From: Salegentibacter flavus
Lineage (GTDB): Bacteria; Bacteroidota; Bacteroidia; Flavobacteriales; Flavobacteriaceae
DNA length: 64,000 nt
Direction: 5' to 3'
NCBI RefSeq assembly: GCF_900115145.1
Contig: NZ_FOVL01000005.1
Location: forward strand, 1 to 64,000
Positions 52,625 to 60,865 of this stretch are shown in pieces. Numbering within the stretch: the first letter of the stretch is position 1; each line of letters begins with the position of its first letter. The notes below the pieces were generated by a model. It saw nothing but the letters and a program-made list of their open reading frames with translations, did not search any database and had not been told where the DNA came from. A program made the translations under genes and the position numbers.

Positions 52625-53803
52625 TTAAGCATTTCTTTCGATAACCATTGCAGAGGCACCGCCGCCACCATTACAAATGGCTGCTGCGCCAATTTTGGCA
52701 TTATTCTGTTCCAGAACATTTAGCAGCGTAATTAGAATTCTTACTCCACTACAGCCTAATGGATGCCCTAATGAAACGGCCCCACCATTAACATTTGTTT
52801 TGTCAGCACTTATATCTAATATTTTCATATTAGCAAGACCTACAACAGCGAATGCTTCATTGAATTCAAAATAATCTACATCATTTTTAGAAATTCCTGC
52901 CTTATCAAGTGCTAATGGTAAAGCCTTGGCTGGCGAGGTCGTAAACCATTTTGGTTCCTGTGCAGCATCAGCAAAAGATTTAATAGTTGCCAATATTTTT
53001 AATCCTAATTCGTCGGCTTTTTCACGACTCATTAAAATCATCGCTCCGGCACCATCATTTATGGTAGAGGCATTTGCGGCAGTTACAGTTCCATCCTTAC
53101 TAAAGGCTGGTCTAAGTGAGGATAATTTATCCATTCTTACATTCTTAAACTCCTCATCTTCTTTTACTATTATTGGATCTCCTTTGCGTTGTGGTACTTC
53201 TACAGGAACAACTTCATTGTCAAATTTTCCTTCGGCCCAGGCTTTTGCAGAGCGCTCGTAAGATTGTCTGGCAAAATCATCCTGGTCTTCCCTGGAGAAA
53301 TTATGTTCTTTAGCACAAAGGTCACCACAAACTCCCATCGCATTTTGATCGTAGGCATCTACTAAGCCATCCCGTTGTAAACCGTCTACCATCGTGACAG
53401 GCCCAAATTTTTGGCCTTTACGCATAGGTACATAATGCGGAATTAAACTCATATTTTCCATTCCACCGGCAACGATAACTGAAGCATCTCCAAGCATAAT
53501 AGATTGTGCTGCCTGCATAACAGCTTTCATTCCGCTGGCACATACTTTATTAACAGTGGTGCAAGGTACAGTGTCGGGAATTCCCGCGCCAAGTGCGGCC
53601 TGTCTGGCAGGAGCCTGGCCAACATTGGCCTGTACAACATTTCCCATCAAAACCTCGTCAACTAATTCTGGTTTAAGCTTGATCTTATCCATGGCACCTT
53701 TAATGGCAATAGATCCTAATTTGGTGGCCGAAACCGTAGATAGGCTGCCTAGAAAACTACCTATAGGTGTACGTGCGGCACTTACAATAACAACTTCTTT
53801 CAT
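52625..53803 (-). CDS. Acetyl-CoA C-acyltransferase (thiolase)
   Basis: The 392-residue enzyme has both thiolase cysteines: the nucleophile in TTVNKVCASGMKAVMQAAQ near residue 88, and the C-terminal GGAVSLGHPLGCSGVRIL followed by ICNGGGGASAMVIE. NASTINDGAGAMILMSREKA is the third signature. It condenses or cleaves acyl-CoA units and may act in acetoacetyl-CoA formation or beta-oxidation. The length and the Cys-Ala-Ser-Gly-Met motif favour a biosynthetic acetyl-CoA acetyltransferase type. It is divergent from the 7TM-HD gene and probably cotranscribed with the C40 gene. Confidence 0.95.
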   Translation of the reverse strand: MKEVVIVSAARTPIGSFLGSLSTVSATKLGSIAIKGAMDKIKLKPELVDEVLMGNVVQANVGQAPARQAALGAGIPDTVPCTTVNKVCASGMKAVMQAAQSIMLGDASVIVAGGMENMSLIPHYVPMRKGQKFGPVTMVDGLQRDGLVDAYDQNAMGVCGDLCAKEHNFSREDQDDFARQSYERSAKAWAEGKFDNEVVPVEVPQRKGDPIIVKEDEEFKNVRMDKLSSLRPAFSKDGTVTAANASTINDGAGAMILMSREKADELGLKILATIKSFADAAQEPKWFTTSPAKALPLALDKAGISKNDVDYFEFNEAFAVVGLANMKILDISADKTNVNGGAVSLGHPLGCSGVRILITLLNVLEQNNAKIGAAAICNGGGGASAMVIERNA

Positions 53804-53895
53804 ATTATGTTTTGTTTTAGTTTTTCCTTCTATGCGAATTTAGTGATTTTAATAGGAACTTGACCAACTGCTCATCATTCACGCCTATTTTTTAG

Positions 53896-53903
53896 TACAT
53901 TTG
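53896..53903 (+). promoter_or_regulatory. TACATTTG promoter element of the 7TM-HD gene
   Basis: A TAnnTTTG match 18 bp before ATG 53922. It overlaps the longer TTG start at 53901, which is therefore rejected. Confidence 0.5.
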
Positions 53904-53921
53904 GGCTATAGTACTTTTTGT

Positions 53922-55967
53922 ATGACAAAATTCGTAAATGGCCTTTATAAAAACCAGGCTTTATTTTACAAAGTATTTTTATTTGCGCTTACCGCGATTT
54001 TAATTGTGTACCTCTTACCCAAGGGTGGAAAATTCAAATATGAGATTCCTAAAGGTAAGCCCTGGCAATATGAAAATCTTTATGCTCCCTTCGATTTTGC
54101 TATTCTGAAGACAGAAGAGGAAATCCAGGCCGAACGTCAGGAAATCACCCGAAATAACACGCCTTATTTTCAATTTGATGAATCCAAATTACCTGAAATA
54201 AAAGAACAGGCCCAGTCAGAAATCGAGTTGGTTTTTACTGATAGCATCTTAAATATTCATCAAAAACAGATCGAGGAGTTTGTGAATACTAGTCTCGATG
54301 ATTTATACGAAAATGGAATCCTGCAGGAAAGTAATCGCCTTGATCCCGATCAGCTGGTGTATCTGCGCCGGGGGAATGAAGCCTTTGAAATTCCATATAA
54401 AAGAATTCTAAAATTAAACCAGGTTAGAGACGTCCTTGCCCAGAAAATCGAAAATTCAAATCTTACTTCCCTTTCAGATGGTCTGCTGGAGGTATTCTTC
54501 AATTCGGTAGAACCCAATGTGGAATTTGACAATGAACTTACTCAGCGGGAGCTCGAAAGCAAACTGAATAATATTTCTTATACCCGTGGAAATGTGGAAC
54601 AGGGAAGCCGTATTATCGCAAAAGGAGAAGTGGTTGAGGGTAATAAATACCATATTTTAAGATCCCTAAGAACCGAATATGAGTCCCAGGTTTGGAGCGG
54701 TAGCAGTTACATATGGATTATTGTAGGATACAGTACCCTTGTGGCCCTGGCTTTGCTTATGTTGCTGCTGTTTATAAGAAAATACAGGTATGATATTTTT
54801 GAAAATAATGTAAAGGTCACTTTCATTTTCTTCAATATCCTGTTTATGGTGATGCTCACCACCTTGGTAGTAAGGTTTAATATAGATTACGTATATGTTG
54901 TTCCCCTGGCAGTTTTGCCCCTTACCTTAAAGGCTTTCTTTGATTCACGGCTGGGACTCTTTACCCATGTGGTAACTGTACTTCTTCTTGGCTTTATAGT
55001 ACCCAATAGTTATGAATATATGTTCCTTCAAATTATTGCGGGAATCGTCACAATTCTTACTGTTTCTGAATTGTATAAACGGGCAAACCTGTTTATCTCA
55101 GTTGGAGAGATTACCCTGGTCTATATAATTAGTTACTTTGCTTTTACGATAATTCAGGAAGGAAGTATTGCTGAAATAGAAGCCGAAGTTTTTCTCACTT
55201 TTTTACTGGGTGGATTAGCTACGCTATTTGTGCAACCGCTTATTTATATTTATGAAAAAATCTTTGGATTGGTATCAGATATGTCCTTGCTGGAACTTTC
55301 AGACACCAATTCTAAATTGCTGAAAGAGATGGCTGAAAAGGCACCGGGAACTTTTCACCATTCGCTTAATGTTGCCAATCTCGCTGAAGCTGCTGCAAAT
55401 GAGATCAATGCTAATGCAATGCTCGTGCGGGTTGGCGCCCTTTATCACGATATTGGAAAAATGCATAATCCAACCTATTTTTCCGAGAATCAAACCAGTA
55501 ATGTGAATACCCATGATGATCTTGATCCGCGTGAAAGTGCTCAGATTATTATTGAACACGTGATCAAGGGAATTGAAATAGGCAAAAAGAATAATTTACC
55601 CGACCGGGTGATTGACTTTATAAGAACGCATCACGGTACCAGTACGGTTTATTTCTTCTATAAAAAAGCAAAGGAGAAAGACGAAAACGTCCCGGCAGAT
55701 GCTTTTCGTTACCCGGGGCCAATTCCATTTAGTAAGGAAACTGCAATTTTAATGATGTGTGACGGGGTTGAAGCAGCAAGTAAGAGCCTTAGAGAACCTA
55801 CTTCGGGACTTATAGATAATTTCGTAGAGAAGATCGTAAATAAACAAATGGAAGAAGGGCAGTTTCTCAATGCTAATATTACCTTCAAAGAAATTCAACT
55901 TATCAAGAAGATTCTTAAACGAAAGCTTAAAAACATATATCATCTACGGGTGGAATATCCAGAATAA
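53922..55967 (+). CDS. 7TM-HD phosphodiesterase (PgpH-like, HDIG domain)
   Basis: The 681-residue membrane protein has one N-terminal helix (FYKVFLFALTAILIVYLLP) and an extracytoplasmic 7TMR-HDED domain at about 45-265. A seven-helix region follows at about 270-450, and a cytoplasmic HD domain at about 460-660. The HD metal site is visible in APGTFHHSLNVANLAEAA, LYHDIGKMHNP, IIEHVIKGIEIG and FIRTHHGTSTVYFFY. In PgpH this domain hydrolyses cyclic di-AMP, which is the likely reaction here; the partner diadenylate cyclase is not in the window. Start chosen at 53922 after the promoter. Confidence 0.95.
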   Translation: MTKFVNGLYKNQALFYKVFLFALTAILIVYLLPKGGKFKYEIPKGKPWQYENLYAPFDFAILKTEEEIQAERQEITRNNTPYFQFDESKLPEIKEQAQSEIELVFTDSILNIHQKQIEEFVNTSLDDLYENGILQESNRLDPDQLVYLRRGNEAFEIPYKRILKLNQVRDVLAQKIENSNLTSLSDGLLEVFFNSVEPNVEFDNELTQRELESKLNNISYTRGNVEQGSRIIAKGEVVEGNKYHILRSLRTEYESQVWSGSSYIWIIVGYSTLVALALLMLLLFIRKYRYDIFENNVKVTFIFFNILFMVMLTTLVVRFNIDYVYVVPLAVLPLTLKAFFDSRLGLFTHVVTVLLLGFIVPNSYEYMFLQIIAGIVTILTVSELYKRANLFISVGEITLVYIISYFAFTIIQEGSIAEIEAEVFLTFLLGGLATLFVQPLIYIYEKIFGLVSDMSLLELSDTNSKLLKEMAEKAPGTFHHSLNVANLAEAAANEINANAMLVRVGALYHDIGKMHNPTYFSENQTSNVNTHDDLDPRESAQIIIEHVIKGIEIGKKNNLPDRVIDFIRTHHGTSTVYFFYKKAKEKDENVPADAFRYPGPIPFSKETAILMMCDGVEAASKSLREPTSGLIDNFVEKIVNKQMEEGQFLNANITFKEIQLIKKILKRKLKNIYHLRVEYPE

Positions 55968-55996
55968 AAAAGGTCGCATTTAATGCACCTTTTTTA
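55965..55996. terminator. Bidirectional terminator at the 7TM-HD / Gre-like junction
   Basis: AAAAAAGGT and ACCTTTTTT form a stem that extends partly through GCATT/AATGC. It overlaps the 3' ends of the two convergent genes, which are only 12 bp apart. Confidence 0.75.
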
Positions 55997-56429
55997 TCTT
56001 TCTTTCCTTGTCATTAAAACTGAAGCTGTCTCCGGCTTTTTTATCCCTCATTACCTCATAAATAGGAGCTTCAGTTGAAATAGAATAAACCTTGCTGCCA
56101 TCTTCAAATTCAATTTCTCCTATGGGAACAGCCACGAAATATAAATCCTTATCTGTTTCTACCACACTACCAAAATTAACGGTTTCACTGTAATGCTCCA
56201 GATCTATATTAGCCAGTTTTTCTTTCATTTCCTGGGCCTGATTAAGATATTCGGCATATTTTTCAAAATCTCCCAGTAATTGGCCTTTATTATCTTCGTC
56301 GTAATCGGTTTTTACATCATTTGCCTCCATTGATTCCTTGATCATATCCATTTCCTTCTCATATTTTTCAATTCTGCGGTTTACAGCTTCAAGGCTCTTG
56401 TAGTAAATTTCTTTTTTATTAATTACCAT
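55980..56429 (-). CDS. GreA/GreB-like transcription elongation factor
   Basis: The 149-residue protein has an N-terminal coiled coil at about 5-75 (KKEIYYKSLEAVNRRIEKYE, KYAEYLNQAQEMKEKLANID). A C-terminal FKBP-like Gre domain follows at about 80-149 (VNFGSVVETDKDLYFVAVPI, YSISTEAPIYEVMRDKKAGD). Gre factors insert the coiled coil into the RNA polymerase secondary channel and stimulate cleavage of stalled RNA. The acidic tip residues are less clear than in GreA, so it may be a Gre-like regulator rather than a cleavage factor. Divergent from the SatD-like gene. Confidence 0.82.
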   Translation of the reverse strand: MVINKKEIYYKSLEAVNRRIEKYEKEMDMIKESMEANDVKTDYDEDNKGQLLGDFEKYAEYLNQAQEMKEKLANIDLEHYSETVNFGSVVETDKDLYFVAVPIGEIEFEDGSKVYSISTEAPIYEVMRDKKAGDSFSFNDKERKIKKVH

Positions 56430-56564
56430 TTTTTTACTTTTTTTGGTTCTTTTAAAATTAAGTATCGGAATTTCCCTGAAAGAACATTTAGCAAAAATTT
56501 AATATCAGAATATCCTTCAATATTTTAGTGCTCATAAGCTTAATAACTTAAAAACATAAAAAAT

Positions 56565-56611
56565 AAGGTAATAGACTTATATTTATATATTATAAGGTTA
56601 TATACTAATAT
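56565..56611 (+). repeat. Direct repeats upstream of the SatD-like gene
   Basis: Two 18-bp direct repeats, 56565-56582 (AAGGTAATAGACTTATAT) and 56594-56611 (AAGGTTATATACTAATAT), differ at four positions and start 29 bp apart. They sit immediately ahead of the TATATTTG element of the SatD-like gene, where an activator or autoregulator could bind. Confidence 0.5.
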
Positions 56612-56615
56612 ATTG

Positions 56616-56623
56616 TATATTTG
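56616..56623 (+). promoter_or_regulatory. TATATTTG promoter element 4 bp before the SatD-like start codon
   Basis: An exact TAnnTTTG match followed by TATT and then ATG 56628. It suggests a leaderless or nearly leaderless message. Confidence 0.55.
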
Positions 56624-56627
56624 TATT

Positions 56628-57278
56628 ATGATAGCAGTCTTAACAGCAGATCTAATAAATTCTACAAATTATTCGGAAACCCTGATGGGCCGTGTTATGG
56701 CTGTTTTAAAGGAGGAGTTTTCAGATGTAAAAAAGAAATACCCTTCTTCTGATTTTAGTATATATCGTGGCGATAGCTTTCAGGGAGTACTTCAACATCC
56801 TGAAGAGGCCTTGACTGTAATGCTACAACTCAAAACAGCCATATTAAGCATCTCTACAACAAAAAAAGGGAAATCCAGGGAGGCCGATCTTAGAATAGCC
56901 ATTGGTATTGGTAGCCTGGATTTCCAGGGCAAAACCATCGAGGAATCCAATGGTCAGGCTTTTCAATTTTCAGGGAGATCTTTGGATGAAATGAAATATG
57001 AAGGCCGTAAAACCCGTTTAAAAACTCCAAGTGAAACAATAAACGGGGAGTTTGATGCGAGTCTTTTTCTTCTAGATGAAATTACCGATAGATGGAGCAC
57101 CGCCTCGGCAGAGGTAATTTATTTTCTTCTGAAGGGATTAAAAGAGAAAGAAATAGCCACAGAATTAGGGATAAGCCAGTCGGCGGTGAATCAACGAAAA
57201 AAAGCAGCCGGGTGGGAAGCGGTAAATTCACTTTTAGAGCGTTACAATAATATAATTTCCAAAAGCTTTTCTGAATGA
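56628..57278 (+). CDS. SatD-family protein with C-terminal helix-turn-helix
   Basis: The 216-residue protein begins MIAVLTADLINSTNYSETLM, the SatD start pattern. A mid-domain follows with FSIYRGDSFQGVLQHPEEAL, LRIAIGIGSLDF and SNGQAFQFSGRSLD. The last 55 residues hold a helix-turn-helix (FLLKGLKEKEIATELGISQS, AVNQRKKAAGWEAV), so it may bind DNA. SatD was named in a streptococcal acid-tolerance operon, but its activity is not established. It overlaps the DUF3307 membrane protein gene by 4 bp, and this pair recurs in other bacteria. ATG 56628 is preferred over a TTG at 56613, which lies before the promoter element. Confidence 0.87.
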   Translation: MIAVLTADLINSTNYSETLMGRVMAVLKEEFSDVKKKYPSSDFSIYRGDSFQGVLQHPEEALTVMLQLKTAILSISTTKKGKSREADLRIAIGIGSLDFQGKTIEESNGQAFQFSGRSLDEMKYEGRKTRLKTPSETINGEFDASLFLLDEITDRWSTASAEVIYFLLKGLKEKEIATELGISQSAVNQRKKAAGWEAVNSLLERYNNIISKSFSE

Positions 57279-58006
57279 ACGAAGCGATAATCATTTTACT
57301 TCAGCTGTTGCTGGCTCACGTATTGACCGATTTTATACTGCAGCCAACCAGGTTTATTAAACATAAACGCCGTTTGAAGCAAAAATCCTGGTTCCTTTAT
57401 GTACATTCAATTATAGCCGGTCTTCTAAGTTTGTTATTCCTCCAAGACCTCGAACTGTGGTATATCGCATTATTCATTGGAGTCACCCATTTTTTCATTG
57501 ATCTATGGAAACTTCAGCAGCGAAAAGATAATTTAAGAATTTTCCTCTTTGACCAGTTTCTTCATTTACTGATGATTTTCCTGGCCTGGTTATACCTTAT
57601 AGAAGGATTTATTGAAATTTTATCGATACTACAAAACCTACTTACGAACACCTATCTTCTTGCCGTATTGGTTGGCTATTTACTCATCATTTTTCCGGCA
57701 GGATTCCTCATCGGGAAAGCCACTCAGCGCTGGCAGGAAGAAATAGAAGTAGCGCATAAAAAGAACAGTCTTGAAGCGGCTGGGCGTTACATAGGTATTT
57801 TCGAAAGAATTCTTGTGCTTACATTTATCCTTACCGATAACTTTTCGGCCATAGGATTTTTAATCGCAGCAAAATCGATCCTCCGTTTTAGCGATAAAAG
57901 CGAGTCAGGGGCCCGTAAACAAACCGAATACGTCCTCATTGGTACATTAATGAGTTTTGCAATTACGATTGTATTAGGCTTGTTAATACGCCAACTCGCG
58001 TTCTAA
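57275..58006 (+). CDS. DUF3307 membrane protein
   Basis: The 243-residue protein has about six membrane helices, with the DUF3307 opening LLQLLLAHVLTDFILQPTRF and the segment LFIGVTHFFIDLWKL. LRIFLFDQFLHLLMIFLAWL follows, and a late conserved stretch reads RYIGIFERILVLTFILTDN. The Asp and His residues in the helices (AHVLTDF, THFFIDLWK, DQFLH) are conserved and could bind metal, by analogy with membrane metal proteins; no function is proven. It is translationally coupled to the SatD-like gene. Its 3' end overlaps the convergent gene by 24 bp. Confidence 0.9.
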   Translation: MNEAIIILLQLLLAHVLTDFILQPTRFIKHKRRLKQKSWFLYVHSIIAGLLSLLFLQDLELWYIALFIGVTHFFIDLWKLQQRKDNLRIFLFDQFLHLLMIFLAWLYLIEGFIEILSILQNLLTNTYLLAVLVGYLLIIFPAGFLIGKATQRWQEEIEVAHKKNSLEAAGRYIGIFERILVLTFILTDNFSAIGFLIAAKSILRFSDKSESGARKQTEYVLIGTLMSFAITIVLGLLIRQLAF

Positions 58007-58390
58007 TAACTGAATCCTTTCCTGGAGGTTTTGCTTTACAATATTCATCATTCGCTTATTCAACGCAGAGGAATTCAGAATATATTTTCGGTATTCTTCA
58101 AGGCTAAACTGACCTATAATAATCCCTTTTAAACTGTTGCGGAACTTGATATCTTTAAGGATAGCATTCTCGATATAATCAAGCCTTTTCTCCAGATTTA
58201 GTTCATAGAACGAATTTTTATGTTTTACGATGTAATTTCTAAAAACTTCCAGGATAAGGTCTTCCTGGAGTTTGGTAATGGGGCGCAGAGTTTGGTTTTG
58301 AAAACACTCATCCGAACTCATTTTCTCTGAAACTTTAGCTGAAGCAATTTCGGGTCTCATTTCAACCACTTGTAGATCTCGTAGGTTCAT
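57983..58390 (-). CDS. Conserved hypothetical protein, 135 residues
   Basis: The mostly helical protein has the segments SSDECFQNQTLRPITKLQED, LILEVFRNYIVKHKN, RLDYIENAILKDIKFRNSLK and GIIIGQFSLEEYRKYILN. It resembles a conserved flavobacterial family sometimes labelled glyoxalase, for which I see no supporting motif. There is no signal peptide or membrane helix. It is convergent with and overlaps the DUF3307 gene by 24 bp. Confidence 0.75.
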   Translation of the reverse strand: MNLRDLQVVEMRPEIASAKVSEKMSSDECFQNQTLRPITKLQEDLILEVFRNYIVKHKNSFYELNLEKRLDYIENAILKDIKFRNSLKGIIIGQFSLEEYRKYILNSSALNKRMMNIVKQNLQERIQLLERELAY

Positions 58391-58569
58391 AACTAATAGA
58401 GTTTCTTAAATTTAAGTAATTAACAGGTTGATTTTTATATATTCTTAAAAGACTTGTAAACCACTTATAAACACCGAGATTTCCGTTAAAATCCTCTTAA
58501 TCGCCCCAGAAGGCCGCTAACTTCTTTTTATCTTTAATTGAATCTACTCTATAATACTAACTATTTAAG

Positions 58570-59922
58570 ATGATAATTTCCAAAAATCCCTACTCCGGAG
58601 AAGAGATCTCCAAAATAAAAGAATTTACCAAAAAAGATATAGAGCATGCTCTGGTTAATGCTGAAAAAAGATTTCATTCCTGGAAATCTACAAGCTTTAA
58701 TGAGCGGGCAGAGCTTCTGCAAGCCCTGGCTAAAGAACTTAAACAGAATTCCAGGGAATATGCCACAGATATAAGTCTGGAGATGGGAAAGCCCATTTCT
58801 CAGAGTATCGCCGAAATTGAAAAATGTGCTTGGGTTTGTGAGTATTATGCTGAAAACGCTGAAAAACAGCTTTCAAACGAAATTATAAAAACAGATGCTT
58901 CAGAATCCTACGTAAGTTTTGAGCCTCTTGGTATAATTCTGGCCGTAATGCCCTGGAATTATCCGTTCTGGCAAGTATTCAGGTTTGCTGCTCCGGCATT
59001 AATGGCTGGAAATATCGCTGTGCTTAAACACGCCAGCAATGTGATGAAATCTGCCGCGAATATTCAGAAGGCTTTTGAAAGAGCGGGTTTTCCACAAGAT
59101 TGTTTTCAGAGTCTGGTAATTGGCAGTGATAAGGTAGAAGCTATAATCAGAGATTCAAGAGTAAAAGCAGTTACGCTTACCGGGAGTAATCCCGCCGGAA
59201 GTGCTGTAGCATCTGTAGCAGGGGAAGAGATCAAGAAAACAGTTCTGGAACTGGGTGGTAGTAATGCACTCGTTGTCTTTGAGGATACTAAGCTTACTGA
59301 AACCGTAAAAACCTGTGTGATGGCGAGATTTCAGAATACGGGTCAGAGCTGTATTGCCGGGAAACGCCTTTTACTTCACAAAAATATAGCTGAAGATTTT
59401 CTGGAAGAATTTACAAAACAGGTTCGGGAACTTAAAAGTGGGGATCCAATGAATGAGGAGACCTTTATCGGGGTGCTTGCACGTGAGGATCTGGCAAAAG
59501 ATATTGAAGAGCAGGTGCAGAAATCATTGGATATGGGCGCGGAGATTATTTTAGGTGGAAACCGGGATTCGGCTTATTATGAACCGAGTATTTTAATAAA
59601 TGTCAAACCCGGGATGCCCGTTTTTGAGGAAGAAACTTTTGGCCCCGTAATAGGGGTGACGACTTTTAAAGATGAAAAAGAGGCTATTGAATTGGTCAAC
59701 CATTCCAAATTCGGGTTGGGCGTATCGATATTTACCGAAGACCTGGATTTCGCGAGGAAAATTATCCCTCAGTTTGAGGATGGGGCCGTTTTTATTAATG
59801 ACCTGGTAAAAAGCGATCCACGTTTGCCCTTTGGCGGTACCAAAAGTTCCGGTTATGGAAGGGAATTGTCAGAACACGGAATTAGAGAATTTGTTAATCG
59901 TAAAACTGTATATTTTAAATAA
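58570..59922 (+). CDS. NAD(P)-dependent succinate-semialdehyde dehydrogenase-type enzyme
   Basis: The 450-residue aldehyde dehydrogenase has the active-site Cys in FQNTGQSCIAGKRLLLH and the general-base Glu in VLELGGSNALVVFED. It also has MPWNYPFWQVFRFAAPALMA and the late EEETFGPVIGVTTFKD and LPFGGTKSSGYGRELSEHGI. Overall pattern and the KHASNVMKSA segment fit the GabD-like, NAD-dependent succinate-semialdehyde dehydrogenases common in Bacteroidota. The exact substrate is inferred. A NUDIX gene follows after 5 bp. Confidence 0.92.
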   Translation: MIISKNPYSGEEISKIKEFTKKDIEHALVNAEKRFHSWKSTSFNERAELLQALAKELKQNSREYATDISLEMGKPISQSIAEIEKCAWVCEYYAENAEKQLSNEIIKTDASESYVSFEPLGIILAVMPWNYPFWQVFRFAAPALMAGNIAVLKHASNVMKSAANIQKAFERAGFPQDCFQSLVIGSDKVEAIIRDSRVKAVTLTGSNPAGSAVASVAGEEIKKTVLELGGSNALVVFEDTKLTETVKTCVMARFQNTGQSCIAGKRLLLHKNIAEDFLEEFTKQVRELKSGDPMNEETFIGVLAREDLAKDIEEQVQKSLDMGAEIILGGNRDSAYYEPSILINVKPGMPVFEEETFGPVIGVTTFKDEKEAIELVNHSKFGLGVSIFTEDLDFARKIIPQFEDGAVFINDLVKSDPRLPFGGTKSSGYGRELSEHGIREFVNRKTVYFK

Positions 59923-59927
59923 AAATT

Positions 59928-60338
59928 ATGAAACAGGAGATAGCTGTAACAGTAGATATAGTTGCTTTTTGCAATTCAAATAATAAAATAAATGTCTTAT
60001 TAATCAAACGAAAAAATGATCCTTTCAAGGGACAGTGGGCAATTCCCGGCGGTTTTGTTGATGAAAATGAAAATCTCGAAAATGCGGCGAAACGTGAATT
60101 TGCTGAAGAAACCGGAATAAAGGTTAGAACCATAGAGCAGGTTAGAGCTTTTGGAACACCGGGGAGAGACCCGCGCGGACGCACAATTTCTATAGCTTTT
60201 TTATGCTGGATAGACTGCGAAGAAAATCTGGTAGCCGGTGATGATGCGGTAGAAGCCAAATGGTTTAAACTTGACGAGCTTCCCGATCTGGCCTTTGATC
60301 ATATTGAAATAATTAAAGCGGCTGAAAATTATTTGTAG
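59928..60338 (+). CDS. NUDIX hydrolase
   Basis: The 136-residue protein has the Nudix box GFVDENENLENAAKREFAEE followed by TGI, with all required Gly, Glu and Arg residues. KRKNDPFKGQWAIPGG precedes it and GTPGRDPRGRTISIAFLC follows, typical of ADP-ribose or nucleoside-diphosphate-sugar pyrophosphatase-like members. It is 5 bp behind the semialdehyde dehydrogenase gene, so the two form an operon. The substrate cannot be told from the motif alone. Confidence 0.94.
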   Translation: MKQEIAVTVDIVAFCNSNNKINVLLIKRKNDPFKGQWAIPGGFVDENENLENAAKREFAEETGIKVRTIEQVRAFGTPGRDPRGRTISIAFLCWIDCEENLVAGDDAVEAKWFKLDELPDLAFDHIEIIKAAENYL

Positions 60339-60469
60339 TGCGTATCTAAAATTAAATCCACGAAAAAAATTAAATTTTCTGATTTTGCCTCGGGGGAATC
60401 ATCGAATTTCGTAAAAATGAAAGGAGATTTTTTCAGCCGGGGTTTTGTTTATTACTTTTAAAATAAAAA

Positions 60470-60865
60470 ATGAGATTTCATACCAGAAAATGGGTAAAGC
60501 CCCAGGACTTAAACCCCAACGGAACACTGTTTGGAGGTAGACTTTTAGAATGGATCGATGAAGAATGTGCTCTTTACAGTATCATTCAGTTGGAGAATCC
60601 CCGAACTGTAACCAAATATATTAGCGAGATCAATTTTCAAAATTCTGCCCATCAGGGCGATATTATAGAAATAGGAATTGATGTCTTGAAATTTGGGAAT
60701 TCTTCTTTGAGTTTACGATGCGAGGTAAGGAATAAAATGACCAGAGCAGTTATTATTACCATTGAAAAAATAATTATGGTCACTCTTGATAAAGATGGCA
60801 AGCCAGCTCCACATGGAAAAACAAAGATAGAATTTGTAAAAGACAGGCTTAATCAAAAAGATTAG
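60470..60865 (+). CDS. Acyl-CoA thioesterase (hotdog fold)
   Basis: The 131-residue protein has the hotdog thioesterase core with PNGTLFGGRLLEWIDEECAL, where Asn, Gly and the acidic pair resemble the YciA/BACH active site. NSAHQGDIIEIGIDVLKFG and LRCEVRNKMTRAVIITIEKI follow. It should hydrolyse acyl-CoA. It is a single gene, and its stop codon overlaps the stop of the convergent EEP-family gene by 4 bp, leaving no room for a terminator between them. Confidence 0.93.
   Translation: MRFHTRKWVKPQDLNPNGTLFGGRLLEWIDEECALYSIIQLENPRTVTKYISEINFQNSAHQGDIIEIGIDVLKFGNSSLSLRCEVRNKMTRAVIITIEKIIMVTLDKDGKPAPHGKTKIEFVKDRLNQKD

Noticed and set aside
53901-53921. TTG start for the 7TM-HD gene
   Set aside because: It overlaps the TACATTTG promoter element; ATG 53922 is better.
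56613-56627. TTG start for the SatD-like gene
   Set aside because: It lies inside and before the promoter element; ATG 56628 gives the SatD N-terminus.
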